Assembly (NCBI GenBank): GCA_002726205.1 | Contig: PBSL01000073.1 | Location: 1 to 34,978 of the forward strand | Source: Planctomycetaceae bacterium | GTDB taxonomy: Bacteria > Planctomycetota > Planctomycetia > Planctomycetales > Planctomycetaceae | Direction of reading: 5' to 3' | Length of the DNA: 34,978 bases | In this document: positions 25,059 to 33,637 of the stretch, piece after piece | Numbering within the stretch: the first letter of the stretch is position 1 | Layout of the letters: each line of letters opens with the position of its first letter | Position numbers and translations under genes: made by a program | Notes under the pieces: generated by a model | The model's input: the letters and a program-made list of their open reading frames with translations, nothing else | Told to the model about the DNA's origin: nothing | Databases searched by the model: none

Positions 25059-26053
25059 CGGTCGTCGTCCTCGGAGAGAGCGACGAGGATTGCTCCGATC
25101 AATTCCCTGATTCCTTCCCCGGTCGCGGCCGAGATCTGGCGGACCGGACCGGGTAGGGCTTCGGCGAGCCGTGCGGCGGTCTTGTCGGCGGGTGGCAATT
25201 CGCACTTGGTGACCAGAACCAGCTCGGAGCGTTCGAGTAGCGATTCGTTGTACAGCCTCAACTCGTCGCGGATCGAACGATAGTTCTCGAGCGGATCGGT
25301 CTGGTCCATCGGTTCGGGTTCGACCAGGTGCACCAGGATCCGCGTGCGTTCGACATGCCGCAGGAACTCGTGGCCCAGTCCCACTCCACCGTGGGCTCCC
25401 TCGATCAGGCCGGGGATGTCGGCGACGACGAACTGGGCGTCGTAGTCGACCCGAACCAGGCCGAGGTTGGGGTACTTGGTGGTGAACGGGTAGGCGGCGA
25501 TTTCCGGGGTGGCGTGGGAAAGGCGGCTCAGCAGCGTGGACTTGCCGGCATTGGGTTTGCCGATGAGTCCGACATCGGCGATGAGTTTCAGTTCGAGCTG
25601 GACCTGGCGGGTTTCTCCGGTCTCCCCGGGTTCGTACTCGCGTGGCACGCGGTTCGTTGAAGTCGCAAAACGCTTGTTTCCCAGCCCGCCCTTGCCGCCA
25701 CGGGCGACGATCACCTGTTGGCCTGGCTCGTCAAGGTCCTTCAGCAGATGCCCGCGACTGGCGTCGCGGATCAGTGTCCCCGGTGGAACCAGGATCACGG
25801 TGTCTTCTCCCGAGCGGCCGGTCTTCAACTGGCCCTGGCCGTGCTGTCCCCGTTCGGCCCGCCAGTGCCGGTGGCCAGCCAGCGGGGCGAGGCTGTCGAT
25901 ATTCTCCTCGGCGCGGATGATGACATGACCACCGCGTCCCCCGTCGCCCCCGTCGGGTCCACCCCGCGGCACGTGGGACTCTCGACGAAAACTCAGGCAG
26001 CCGCTGCCGCCGTCGCCGGCCAGGCAGCGAATTGTAATACGGTCGAGAAACAT
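25055..26053 (-). CDS. obg: Obg/CgtA family GTPase
   Basis: A 332-residue ribosome-associated GTPase needed for late large-subunit assembly and growth control. The N-terminal Obg fold (about 1-158) has the glycine-rich segments GDGGSGCLSFRRE and GGDGGRGGHVII. The G domain has G1 GKPNAGKST near 162-170, G2 in FTT, G3 DIPGLIEGA and G4 VTKCE. The usual Asp of the N/TKxD motif is Glu here. The OCT domain is absent, as in several lineages. The ATG at 26053 is chosen because the family starts at this point (MFLDRITI); the frame upstream to 26131 is not family-like. It overlaps the VWA gene as ATGA. Confidence 0.95.
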   Translation of the reverse strand: MFLDRITIRCLAGDGGSGCLSFRRESHVPRGGPDGGDGGRGGHVIIRAEENIDSLAPLAGHRHWRAERGQHGQGQLKTGRSGEDTVILVPPGTLIRDASRGHLLKDLDEPGQQVIVARGGKGGLGNKRFATSTNRVPREYEPGETGETRQVQLELKLIADVGLIGKPNAGKSTLLSRLSHATPEIAAYPFTTKYPNLGLVRVDYDAQFVVADIPGLIEGAHGGVGLGHEFLRHVERTRILVHLVEPEPMDQTDPLENYRSIRDELRLYNESLLERSELVLVTKCELPPADKTAARLAEALPGPVRQISAATGEGIRELIGAILVALSEDDDR

Positions 26054-26156
26054 GAGGTGGGCATTCCCGACGGGTTGTGCAGAACTGCGATGGTAGTTAC
26101 CAGTGTCGCGGGTCATCCCCGTTGCACGCAACCGGTTGTGGAAGTTCCTGCCGGGA

Positions 26157-28010
26157 TCAGCTGTCCGGCGAGCCTGCCACAGATTTGTCGCGACGACGGC
26201 AGAGCCTGGCGGCGGTGGCGAGGATGACGATCAGGCAGGCGAGACCGCAGCCGCCGGCGAACCAGTCACCGGTGGCGACGTAGATGCTGCGTCGATTGTC
26301 GAGCGGGATCACGTCAACCAGGACGGCGTTGAGCTGGCGTTGCCAGCGGCCGGTACGGGGATTCTGCAGCGAGGTGCGGCGGGCCGCTTCGATCATCTCC
26401 AGACGCGCTTCTCGTGCTTCCCGGTCAAGCGATTCGTCTCGCAGTGCCTGTTCCCGTGCCATTTCGGCATCGCCGTCGATGAACATTTCCGGTTCGCGGA
26501 TGACACCGTCGCCGTCGATGATTGCCGAGATGCCGGTGTTGACCGCGCGGACCATCGGCGTTCGGCACTCGACCGAGCGGAACGCCGCGGTGACGAGGTG
26601 CTGGTCGAGTTCGCTGGAACCGTGGAACCAGCCGTCGTTGGTCAGGTTGACCATCACGTCGGGACGGCGTTGTTGCTGGTCGGCCCGGGAGACGATGCTG
26701 CGGACCAGGTGCGGCACGGTGTCTTCAAAACAGATCAGCGGCAAGAGTTGCCAGCTCCGGTGGCGAAAGACCGTGGCCGCATTGCCGGCGGCCACCCCGT
26801 AATCGGCAGGGAAGGGGGTCAGGTGGTGCAGCCAGGGCAACAGGTCCGTCAGCGGGATGTACTCGCCGAAGGGCACGCGATGCAACTTGTCGTAGCGGCC
26901 CACCAGGCCGGTATCGGGGCGGACCAGGACCGCGGAATTGAAGGTCTTCATCTGCCGGGGTTCGGCCTCGATCCGCTCCAGCCCCACGACCAGTGCTGCG
27001 CCGGCTTCGGAGGCCAGGTCGCCCAGCAGTTCGCGAACCAGCGGATTTTTCCACTCCTGGGGCGGGACCCGCGGCGCTGCCTGCCGCAGTTGCTCGTCGG
27101 TCATCCCCTCGGCCGATTCGAGCAAAGGCCAACGGAACATCGTCTCGGGCCAGACAATCACGTCGGGCTGTTCACGGACGGCCAGGCCCGTCAGCCGCCG
27201 GTGGATGGCGACGATGCGACCACGGGCCGCCGGGTCGTGCTTCAACGACGAGAGGAAGTTGCCCTGGACGAGTGCGATCCGGGGTCCGGCGGTGAATTCG
27301 GACTGCCCACGGCGACTGACGCCGTAGGCCACCACGAGTCCGAGCAGGGACAAAGCGGCCACGGTGGTTGCCCTGGGCCTGTTGCGGTTGCTGGTTGCCT
27401 GCTGGAGATGCTGGGTCGGCAGCCAACCCGATCCAACCAGCCAGCGGGCCGGCAACGTCACCGCCAGTGCCGTGGCACACAGGGCCACCACGAAGCTGAC
27501 ACCGTAGGCGCCGACGAGGTCGCTGACCTGGATCAACTCGGTCCAGCGGTACTGGGTGTGGCCGAGAAAGTACCAGGCGAACCCGGTCAGCAGGTGGGCT
27601 CGAGCGAACTCGGCACCGATCCAGGTCACCGGTCCGGCAATTCCAAGCGGTACCCGGTAGCGGTGAACGGCCACCCGCGTGATGGCCACGAACAGTGGGA
27701 CGTAGGTCGCCGTGTAGGCCGACAGCGCCAGCCAGGCGGGGATCATCCAGGTGTCGCCCAGTCGCATCCACTGCAGTGACGCGGTCGTGCCGGCCAGGGC
27801 GGCCAGGTAAAGGGCCCGGTAAAGATGCCGTGGCGGTGTGGTCAGCCTCGCCAGCAACAGCAGCGGGACGGGGTAGATCCAGCCAAGCATTCCCCAGTCC
27901 AGGGGAAAAAATGCCGCCCAGGTGAGAGTCGCTGCGGCCATGGCGGCCCACCAGGCGGTCCGGGCCGGGGGGGGCGGGAGCGGGGATTCCGACTGCGGTA
28001 CGGATGCCAT
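26157..28010 (-). CDS. lnt: Apolipoprotein N-acyltransferase
   Basis: A 617-residue inner-membrane enzyme that adds the third acyl chain to the N-terminal cysteine of lipoproteins. An N-terminal membrane part of about six helices is followed by a carbon-nitrogen hydrolase (nitrilase) domain. The catalytic triad is visible: Glu in VIVWPETM near residue 286, Lys in YDKLHRVPFGEYIP near residue 374 and Cys in PLICFEDTV near residue 427. A further membrane helix is near the C-terminus (GGCGLACLIVILATAA). It is longer than typical (about 510), mainly by loops in the nitrilase part and an added C-terminal segment. AAGGA precedes the ATG. It follows moeA by 54 bases. Confidence 0.94.
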   Translation of the reverse strand: MASVPQSESPLPPPPARTAWWAAMAAATLTWAAFFPLDWGMLGWIYPVPLLLLARLTTPPRHLYRALYLAALAGTTASLQWMRLGDTWMIPAWLALSAYTATYVPLFVAITRVAVHRYRVPLGIAGPVTWIGAEFARAHLLTGFAWYFLGHTQYRWTELIQVSDLVGAYGVSFVVALCATALAVTLPARWLVGSGWLPTQHLQQATSNRNRPRATTVAALSLLGLVVAYGVSRRGQSEFTAGPRIALVQGNFLSSLKHDPAARGRIVAIHRRLTGLAVREQPDVIVWPETMFRWPLLESAEGMTDEQLRQAAPRVPPQEWKNPLVRELLGDLASEAGAALVVGLERIEAEPRQMKTFNSAVLVRPDTGLVGRYDKLHRVPFGEYIPLTDLLPWLHHLTPFPADYGVAAGNAATVFRHRSWQLLPLICFEDTVPHLVRSIVSRADQQQRRPDVMVNLTNDGWFHGSSELDQHLVTAAFRSVECRTPMVRAVNTGISAIIDGDGVIREPEMFIDGDAEMAREQALRDESLDREAREARLEMIEAARRTSLQNPRTGRWQRQLNAVLVDVIPLDNRRSIYVATGDWFAGGCGLACLIVILATAARLCRRRDKSVAGSPDS

Positions 28011-28064
28011 CGGGGCGGGTCCTTCCTTGGGTGCCCGTTCTCTGTCTGCTTCCCGTCCCTGATC

Positions 28065-29285
28065 TCAGCTGCCGCCGGTCCAGCCGAAGACATCGACCCA
28101 CTCGCCCGACTTGTACGACCGGTCTCCGGCAGGAAAGAAGATCATTGCGTTGGCGTCGGTGGTACTGCGGAGATCCGATGACCCGTGCCAGGAAATCGGC
28201 GTGACATGAGGGCCCTCGCCGTCGGAGCCGCACTGGCTGGGAAAGTAAGTCGGTCGATCTCCGCGAAACTCGAAATCGGTGCTGAGCCGGGCGGCAAACG
28301 GCGTGGGTTGGGCGGGTAAGATGCCCGAGATTTTTCGCAGCGCCGTTCGTACGAACAACTCGAAACAGACCATACTACTGACCGGATTGCCCGGCAAGCC
28401 GAATACCAGGCAGCCCTCGGTGGCCCCGAACCAGACGGGTTTGCCCGGCTTGATCCGGACCCGGTGGAAGATCTCGCTGACGCCGGCGGCGGCGAGCTGT
28501 CCGGGAACAAGGTCGAGTCGTCCGGCCGAGACGCCTCCGGAGAGCAGCAGGACATCACATCGCAGGCCTTCGCCAATCTTCTCGGCAAGGTCCTCGGGCG
28601 TGTCGCGGGCGATTCCCAGTTCCCGGGCAACCGCACCGCAGGCACGCACCTGTGCAGCGAGCATCGCCTCGTTGGAATTGCGGATCTGTCCGGGACCGGG
28701 TACCTGGTCGATCGTCACCAGTTCATCCCCGGTGGCGAGTACTCCGACGGTGATTGCCTGGCGGACCGCCACGTTGGGGTGTCCGAGTTCAGCCAGGAGT
28801 CCCAGTTCCTGGGGCCGAAGTCGTCTGCCGACTGGAAGCACGGTGTCACCCTGTCGCATCGACGTTCCCTGTCGGACCAGATCCTGGCCGACGGTGGCCG
28901 GCCGGGTATCGATCACGACCGTTTGGGAGTTGTCCGGCCCGGTCTGGATGCGGGTGTCTTCGATTCGGACAACGGCGTCGGCTCCTTCGGGAATCGGCGC
29001 CCCGGTCATGATCTGGATTGCCTCGCCGGAGGCGATGGGTTTTGAAGCGACCTGGCCGGCCGTGACTTCGTCGATCAGCCGCAGGGTCGCCTGTCCATCG
29101 GCGACATCGGCCGCCCGCACGGCGAAGCCGTCCATCAAGGCCTTGTCGAACGGCGGCGAGTCGATGCTGCTGGTGACCGATTCGGCCAGGACACGTCCCA
29201 ACGACTCACCCAGCGGCACGGTTTCGATCCGTCCGCTGGGGACATGTGTTTCGATGGCGGCGAGGGCCTGGTCGATGTTGAGCAT
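28065..29285 (-). CDS. moeA: Molybdopterin molybdenumtransferase
   Basis: A 406-residue enzyme that inserts molybdate into adenylated molybdopterin to make molybdenum cofactor. The N-terminal domains show PPFDKALMDGFAVRAAD near residues 43-59 and IMTGAPIPEGADAVVRIED near 92-110. The MPT-binding domain has GVLATGDEL near 180-188, LLLSGGVSAG near 249-258 and FGLPGNPVSSMVCFELFV near 297-314. The C-terminal domain (about 335-406) is complete. It begins 7 bases after the pabA/trpG stop on the same strand, so the two are likely co-transcribed. No other molybdenum-cofactor gene is in the window. Molybdoenzymes are not visible here. Confidence 0.95.
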   Translation of the reverse strand: MLNIDQALAAIETHVPSGRIETVPLGESLGRVLAESVTSSIDSPPFDKALMDGFAVRAADVADGQATLRLIDEVTAGQVASKPIASGEAIQIMTGAPIPEGADAVVRIEDTRIQTGPDNSQTVVIDTRPATVGQDLVRQGTSMRQGDTVLPVGRRLRPQELGLLAELGHPNVAVRQAITVGVLATGDELVTIDQVPGPGQIRNSNEAMLAAQVRACGAVARELGIARDTPEDLAEKIGEGLRCDVLLLSGGVSAGRLDLVPGQLAAAGVSEIFHRVRIKPGKPVWFGATEGCLVFGLPGNPVSSMVCFELFVRTALRKISGILPAQPTPFAARLSTDFEFRGDRPTYFPSQCGSDGEGPHVTPISWHGSSDLRSTTDANAMIFFPAGDRSYKSGEWVDVFGWTGGS

Positions 29286-29292
29286 GGGCGGT

Positions 29293-29892
29293 TTACCCGG
29301 GCGAAGGAACCTCGAGAGCCAGGAAATTCCTCAGCAACGTGATGCCCTCGACCGTCAGGTAACTCTCCGGATGAAACTGCACTCCCCACAGCGGCCAATC
29401 GCGGTGTCGAATTCCCATCAACTCGGGGGGGTGATCCGGATCCTCCGACCAGGCGCAGGCCTGGATTTCCTCCCCCAGCGAGTCCTCGGGCACGATCAGG
29501 CTGTGATAGCGGGTGGCATCAAACGGGTTGGGCAACCCGGCGAAGAGTCCCTGACCGTCGTGACGGACCCTCGAGACCTTGCCATGCATCAGGCGGCTGG
29601 CCAGTTCGACTCGTCCTCCCAGTGCCTCGGCAATCGACTGATGACCCAGGCAGACACCCAGCAGCGGGATGCGTGGTCCGAACCGGGTCACGACATCCTT
29701 GCTGATGCCTGCTTCGGTGGGTGTACACGGTCCCGGCGAAATGATGATCCGCTCGGGAGCCAGTTCTTCGATTTGCCCGAGGTCGATCTGGTCGTTCCTC
29801 GCGACCTGGATCTCCAACGTTGGGTCAATCTCACCAAGCCGTTGAACCAGGTTGTAGGTGAACGAATCGTAGTTATCGAGGACGAAGATCAT
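29293..29892 (-). CDS. pabA/trpG: Glutamine amidotransferase subunit of anthranilate or aminodeoxychorismate synthase
   Basis: A 199-residue class I glutamine amidotransferase that releases ammonia from glutamine for a chorismate-using partner. The catalytic residues are C81 in GVCLGHQ and H174 with E176 in QFHPES, and the N-terminal DNYDSFTYNLVQ and oxyanion ISPGPCTP near 51-58 are family-typical. It cannot be told from sequence alone whether it serves tryptophan (TrpG) or folate (PabA) synthesis, and one protein may serve both. No TrpE or PabB is in the window. The start has no clear ribosome binding site. It is 62 bases after tadA and 7 before moeA. Confidence 0.93.
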   Translation of the reverse strand: MIFVLDNYDSFTYNLVQRLGEIDPTLEIQVARNDQIDLGQIEELAPERIIISPGPCTPTEAGISKDVVTRFGPRIPLLGVCLGHQSIAEALGGRVELASRLMHGKVSRVRHDGQGLFAGLPNPFDATRYHSLIVPEDSLGEEIQACAWSEDPDHPPELMGIRHRDWPLWGVQFHPESYLTVEGITLLRNFLALEVPSPG

Positions 29893-29954
29893 GGGAACAA
29901 GTTCACTCTAGCAACCACGCCGGCAGCGAGAAATGCGAGGCGGCAGCGGACGGG

Positions 29955-30446
29955 CTATTTCTTTCCCTGGGCCCGCTGCTCCTGAAAGAACTCGGTCAGA
30001 ATGTTCCCGCAGTCGTCGACGAGTACTCCTCCCATCACGACCGAGCGGTGGTTGAGTCGTTCGTCGTTGGTGATTGCATACAGCGACTGGCAACCGCCAC
30101 CCTTGGGATCGGCGGCGCCGAAGATCACCGTTGGCAGTCGCGCCTGCACGATTGCTCCGGCACACATCGGGCAGGGTTCGAGCGTGACGTAAAGCGTGCA
30201 CTCGCCCAACCGCCAGCTGCCCAGTGACTCGGCAGCCTGGGTGATCGCGATCATCTCGGCATGAGCGGTCGGGTCGTTGAGTTGCTCTCGCTGGTTGTGG
30301 GCCTTGGCGATCGCCCGTTCCTCGTGAACGACCACGGCACCGACGGGAACCTCGCCCTGTTCGAATGCCGCGCGGGCCTGGTCCAATGCCATCCGCATCC
30401 AGAAGTCATGCGGTTGGAGCGGGTTATCAGCGGGTTGTGCTGTCAC
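29955..30446 (-). CDS. tadA: tRNA-specific adenosine deaminase
   Basis: A 163-residue zinc deaminase that converts wobble A34 to inosine in tRNA-Arg(ACG). Zinc ligands and the catalytic Glu are H62-A-E64 and C92-x2-C95 (PCPMCAGAI). The C-terminal helix with [15 protein letters not shown]-like end ([18 protein letters not shown]) is family-typical. The start is GTG at 30446, overlapping the stop of the beta-helix gene as GTGA, an arrangement that implies translational coupling. The length is normal. With tyrS, sua5 and the tRNA gene it adds to the translation-related genes of this region. Confidence 0.95.
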   Translation of the reverse strand: MTAQPADNPLQPHDFWMRMALDQARAAFEQGEVPVGAVVVHEERAIAKAHNQREQLNDPTAHAEMIAITQAAESLGSWRLGECTLYVTLEPCPMCAGAIVQARLPTVIFGAADPKGGGCQSLYAITNDERLNHRSVVMGGVLVDDCGNILTEFFQEQRAQGKK

Positions 30447-31717
30447 GGTGAAGATTTCGTTTTCGGATTGGAAGTTGGCGTTGGGGAGGATTCCAGGACA
30501 GTGCCGATTGACGGTTTGTCGAGGCGGCTGTGGTCACTCTCGACATCGACAAGTACGTTGTCACCGAAGAGCACGTGCCGGCTGGGTGTTCCTTTGATCT
30601 CGACAGCTTTCGGTCGGATGCTCGAGAAGAGGTTGCCACTGATCGTCAGATCTCGGGTGCTCTCGAGTGTCAGCCCCGCGGCTGCCTCGTCGTTCTTCCG
30701 TCGTTTGATTCCACCCTCGCCGATGTAGCTGTTGGAAAAGTTGTTGCCGGTGATAGTGATCCGGCCGCTCCCGGGTCCGACCCGAACGGCGTTGGTCTTC
30801 ATGATCGTCAGTGTGTTGGCACTGATCGTACAGCCGTGGGCGTCTCGCAGGTCAATTCCTCCACCGTTGTGGGCGATGACGTTGGCCGAGAGCGTGTTGC
30901 CGTAGCAGTCGCGATCGAGAATGACCGCGGTGCCGTTGCATTCCTCGATCATGTTGCCCGAGACGACCGATCCGTAGGTGTTCTCGATGATGACGCCGTG
31001 GCGGAGATGATCGTCGAGGCAGTTGCCGGTCATGCAGAGGTTGTAGCCGTCGGTGCAGCTGATCGCGTCGAGGTTCTCCTCGAACTGGTTGGCGGCGACG
31101 ACGATGTCGTGGCAACCCAGCAGGTTCAGGCCCGTGGCCTTGTTGTAGGTGATCAGGCTGTCGCTGATCCGAGGGTCCTCGTAGCAGTGATCCAACCGCA
31201 GCCCGTCAGCCCCGTGGTAACTGATGGTGAGCCCCTGCACGAACAGTTCGTTGATCCAGGTGGCGACGATGCCGTGCCCGCTTTTCTCGTTCCCGGTCAG
31301 TCGGAAATCGGCGATTCGCACCCGCCACAAGCGATCATCTGCCTTGACGGCCTCACCGTCGGGATGCCGGATCAGCAGGGCCGGCTGGCCTTCGATGTTG
31401 GCGTTGTGAATGTGCGTGGCGGCGCCGGCGCCGACGAGCGTGACATCCGAGCGTGAGAGGACCAGTGGTTTCGTGATTTCGAACCGCCCCGGGGGCAGGC
31501 GGACCAACCCTCCCTCGGCGGGAACCGCATCAAGGGCCGCCTGCAGGGTCGGGTAGCGGGAGGCGTCGATTTCGGTTCGGGCCCCGGGCAGACCGTTCCT
31601 GACCGGCTTGGCCAAAAGTGGTGACAGGAACAGCAGGCCACACAGGCCCAGGCCGAGGGTGATCAGCGGGGCCAACCAGGATCGCGGGACACGAGTGCAA
31701 AAGGGCAGGCTGAGCAT
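30443..31717 (-). CDS. Exported right-handed parallel beta-helix protein
   Basis: A 424-residue protein. A hydrophobic signal or anchor segment covers about residues 14-36. From about 48 the sequence [22 protein letters not shown]-like start ([17 protein letters not shown]) opens a pectate-lyase-type beta-helix with many short N-x-I/V turns ([103 protein letters not shown]). The fold is that of polysaccharide lyases and glycan-binding proteins, but no lyase active site can be named. The stop overlaps the tadA start by GTGA. A TTGACC-N17-TAGGCT promoter lies upstream. The role is likely surface or periplasmic carbohydrate binding or cleavage. Confidence 0.88.
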   Translation of the reverse strand: MLSLPFCTRVPRSWLAPLITLGLGLCGLLFLSPLLAKPVRNGLPGARTEIDASRYPTLQAALDAVPAEGGLVRLPPGRFEITKPLVLSRSDVTLVGAGAATHIHNANIEGQPALLIRHPDGEAVKADDRLWRVRIADFRLTGNEKSGHGIVATWINELFVQGLTISYHGADGLRLDHCYEDPRISDSLITYNKATGLNLLGCHDIVVAANQFEENLDAISCTDGYNLCMTGNCLDDHLRHGVIIENTYGSVVSGNMIEECNGTAVILDRDCYGNTLSANVIAHNGGGIDLRDAHGCTISANTLTIMKTNAVRVGPGSGRITITGNNFSNSYIGEGGIKRRKNDEAAAGLTLESTRDLTISGNLFSSIRPKAVEIKGTPSRHVLFGDNVLVDVESDHSRLDKPSIGTVLESSPTPTSNPKTKSSP

Positions 31718-31762
31718 CGGGAAACCCTCGGGAGGTCCAACCGGACGAATAACGCGGTTGGC

Positions 31763-31791
31763 AGCCTACGAGGGTCTTGAAACCCGGTCAA
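31763..31791 (-). promoter_or_regulatory. Promoter candidate for the beta-helix/tadA unit
   Basis: On the minus strand TTGACC (31786-31791) precedes TAGGCT (31763-31768) with a 17-base spacer, 46 bases before the beta-helix ATG. The form matches the candidate before the cytoplasmic BNR gene. Confidence 0.5.
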
Positions 31792-31805
31792 GCAGCCAGG
31801 GCTGA

Positions 31806-32297
31806 TCAGTGGCGACGATCGCTGGATCGATTGACCGGCCGGCAGTCGCCGTTGGGAAACAGCCTCAAGGCCGGGCCGGCCGAATCCGGGGCCACCGACA
31901 GTAGCCGGACACAGACGGGATGACCCGAGACGGAACCAAGGACCGAGATGTAGGACCGGTCTCCGAACTTGTCAGCGACGGCGCCGGGAAAGACACTCCA
32001 GCGAATACGCTCGACGTCTTCGAACAACTCGAGCAGTCTCCGCAGGTCGAAGCAGAAGCCGAGCGGATCAATCCGCCCATCCTCGCAACCTCCGATGATC
32101 TCCGTGTCGCCCAGGAACAGGCAGACGGTCCAGTCTTCCTCTGTCGGCCAGCAGTCGTACCCGACACGCGAGACGCCGGCGTGTGGTTCGAAGAGCTCTG
32201 CCGTCCGGTCGATCAATTCGACCAACCACTGCGGTCGGATTTCACCTGATCGAGGCTCTCGATTTTCGAGACTGCTCAACAGGTGGTTGATGGGCAT
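31806..32297 (-). CDS. Conserved-looking hypothetical protein
   Basis: A 163-residue soluble protein with no signal peptide or membrane span. The ATG at 32297 starts [11 protein letters not shown]; the frame is open to 32660, but the upstream part is rich in Pro/Ser/Arg and lies over the argB promoter. The body alternates predicted strands and helices ([50 protein letters not shown]), suggesting a small alpha/beta fold. No family is recognised. It is the most upstream gene of the long minus-strand block and is divergent from argB. Confidence 0.6.
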   Translation of the reverse strand: MPINHLLSSLENREPRSGEIRPQWLVELIDRTAELFEPHAGVSRVGYDCWPTEEDWTVCLFLGDTEIIGGCEDGRIDPLGFCFDLRRLLELFEDVERIRWSVFPGAVADKFGDRSYISVLGSVSGHPVCVRLLSVAPDSAGPALRLFPNGDCRPVNRSSDRRH

Positions 32298-32725
32298 GTG
32301 CGAGTGGCTCACGGAGAACTCCGAAGACGGCAACGCTCTGGGAAGGGAATCAACGGGGGGCAGGATGTGTATCGGGGATTCCGCTTTCTGGCACACACCA
32401 GAAATCTCGGTTGGCTCTGCGAACGTCCAACCGCGTGCCGGAGGGTCCGAACGTAGCGAGAGTGTCAATCGGTAGCAGGGGGAGACGTGGTCGGGCCAAG
32501 CCGGGTAGGACGGGGAGAGAACGTCCTGGACCCGTCTTTTCTCGTGTTTGGGGCGAAGTAATGGAGAACGCGGTCGAGGGCAGAAACTCCGGTGGTCGGA
32601 AGATGCCAGTTGCACCGGATAGACCGACCGAGTCGCCACGGTTTGAATCACCCAGATCACACTCTACAATCGTACGTTTCCCTCTCGAAAAACCGGATTC
32701 CGAGCCAGAAGGACTCAACCCAACC
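32298..32725. other. 428-base divergent intergenic region upstream of argB
   Basis: No coding signal is convincing here. Both strands are open for long stretches, yet the translations are Pro/Ser/Arg-rich and unlike known families. The region holds the argB promoter candidate near its right end. If argB instead began at the ATG at 32561, the right third would code for a 55-residue disordered extension. No repeat or riboswitch fold was recognised. Confidence 0.5.
32643..32670 (+). promoter_or_regulatory. Sigma70-like promoter of argB-argD
   Basis: TTGAAT (32643-32648) is followed after 16 bases by TACAAT (32665-32670), 4 of 6 and 5 of 6 to consensus. Transcription would start near 32677, giving a leader of about 49 bases before the GTG at 32726, with AAGGAC in it. 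This placement argues against the upstream ATG start at 32561. Confidence 0.55.
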
Positions 32726-33610
32726 GTGGACCAGGCGATCCGCAAGGCGAGAGTGTTGATCGAGGCTTTGGGCTGGATTCGCCAGTTCCGTGACCGGTAT
32801 GTCGTGATCAAGCTCGGTGGCAGTGCGCTGGAGACGACCGAGAGCGTCAACAGCCTGCTGACGGACGTGATCTTCATGGAGGCCGTCGGGGTGCGACCGG
32901 TGTTGGTGCACGGTGGTGGCAAGTCGATCAGCCGGGCGATGGACGAGGCGGGAATCGAGTCGCGGTTTGTGCAGGGACGGCGTTTCACCGACGAGGCCAC
33001 CCGGGAGATCGTTGTCAGGGTGCTGGCCGAGGAAATCTCCGGGTCGTTGATTGATGAGATCCGCAGGCAAGGGGGGCGTGCGGAGCGGCTGTCAGGACCA
33101 GGTACGAATTGCCTGGTCGCCGACCGTTTGACACTGGCCGGAGACGATGGTGAGCCGCTGGATCTGGGACTGGTCGGACAGGTGATTGAAATTGACGTCG
33201 GGATGATCGAGGAGGCCTGTGACGAGCGGACGATCCCCGTGGTGCCGAGCGTAGCCGTCGATCGGGACGGAGCGTTGTTGAACGTCAACGCCGATTCGGC
33301 CGCCGCGGCCGTGGCCCGGTTGCTGAAAGCCGAGAAGCTGGTGTTTCTCAGTGATGTCCCCGGCATTTTCCGGGATCTCGACGATCCCGAGAGCCTGTTG
33401 AGTCACCTCGACATGGCCGCCTGCCAGGAGTTGAAGGAGGAGGGAGTGATCGAGGCCGGCATGCTGCCGAAGGTCGATGCGGCCTTGGAGGCGTTGCAGG
33501 CGGGAGTGCGGAAAGTTCATATCGTCGATGGCCGGATGCCTCATTCGGTTCTCCTGGAAGTCTATTCGGACACCGGTGTCGGCACCGAGATTGTCCTCCG
33601 ATCCCCGTAA
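32726..33610 (+). CDS. argB: Acetylglutamate kinase
   Basis: A 294-residue amino-acid kinase of arginine synthesis that phosphorylates N-acetylglutamate. The first glycine loop is [11 protein letters not shown] near residues 27-37, the second is [11 protein letters not shown] near 59-69, and the acetylglutamate site is in [12 protein letters not shown] near 188-199. The C-terminal [10 protein letters not shown] block and the final [12 protein letters not shown] are family-typical. The GTG at 32726 gives the usual family length and N-terminus ([18 protein letters not shown]), with AAGGA upstream and a promoter just before it. ATGs at 32561 and 32603 would add 55 or 41 disordered residues. argD follows after 27 bases. 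Confidence 0.93.
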   Translation: MDQAIRKARVLIEALGWIRQFRDRYVVIKLGGSALETTESVNSLLTDVIFMEAVGVRPVLVHGGGKSISRAMDEAGIESRFVQGRRFTDEATREIVVRVLAEEISGSLIDEIRRQGGRAERLSGPGTNCLVADRLTLAGDDGEPLDLGLVGQVIEIDVGMIEEACDERTIPVVPSVAVDRDGALLNVNADSAAAAVARLLKAEKLVFLSDVPGIFRDLDDPESLLSHLDMAACQELKEEGVIEAGMLPKVDAALEALQAGVRKVHIVDGRMPHSVLLEVYSDTGVGTEIVLRSP

Positions 33611-33637
33611 GAGCTGTCTCTGGTTGAGGAGTGAGTA

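Noticed and set aside
26103-29985. Long plus-strand frames (558 and 568 codons) over lnt and moeA
   Set aside because: Both are antisense to clearly identified genes with catalytic residues; their translations are Arg/Pro/Ser/Gly-rich with no recognisable domains.
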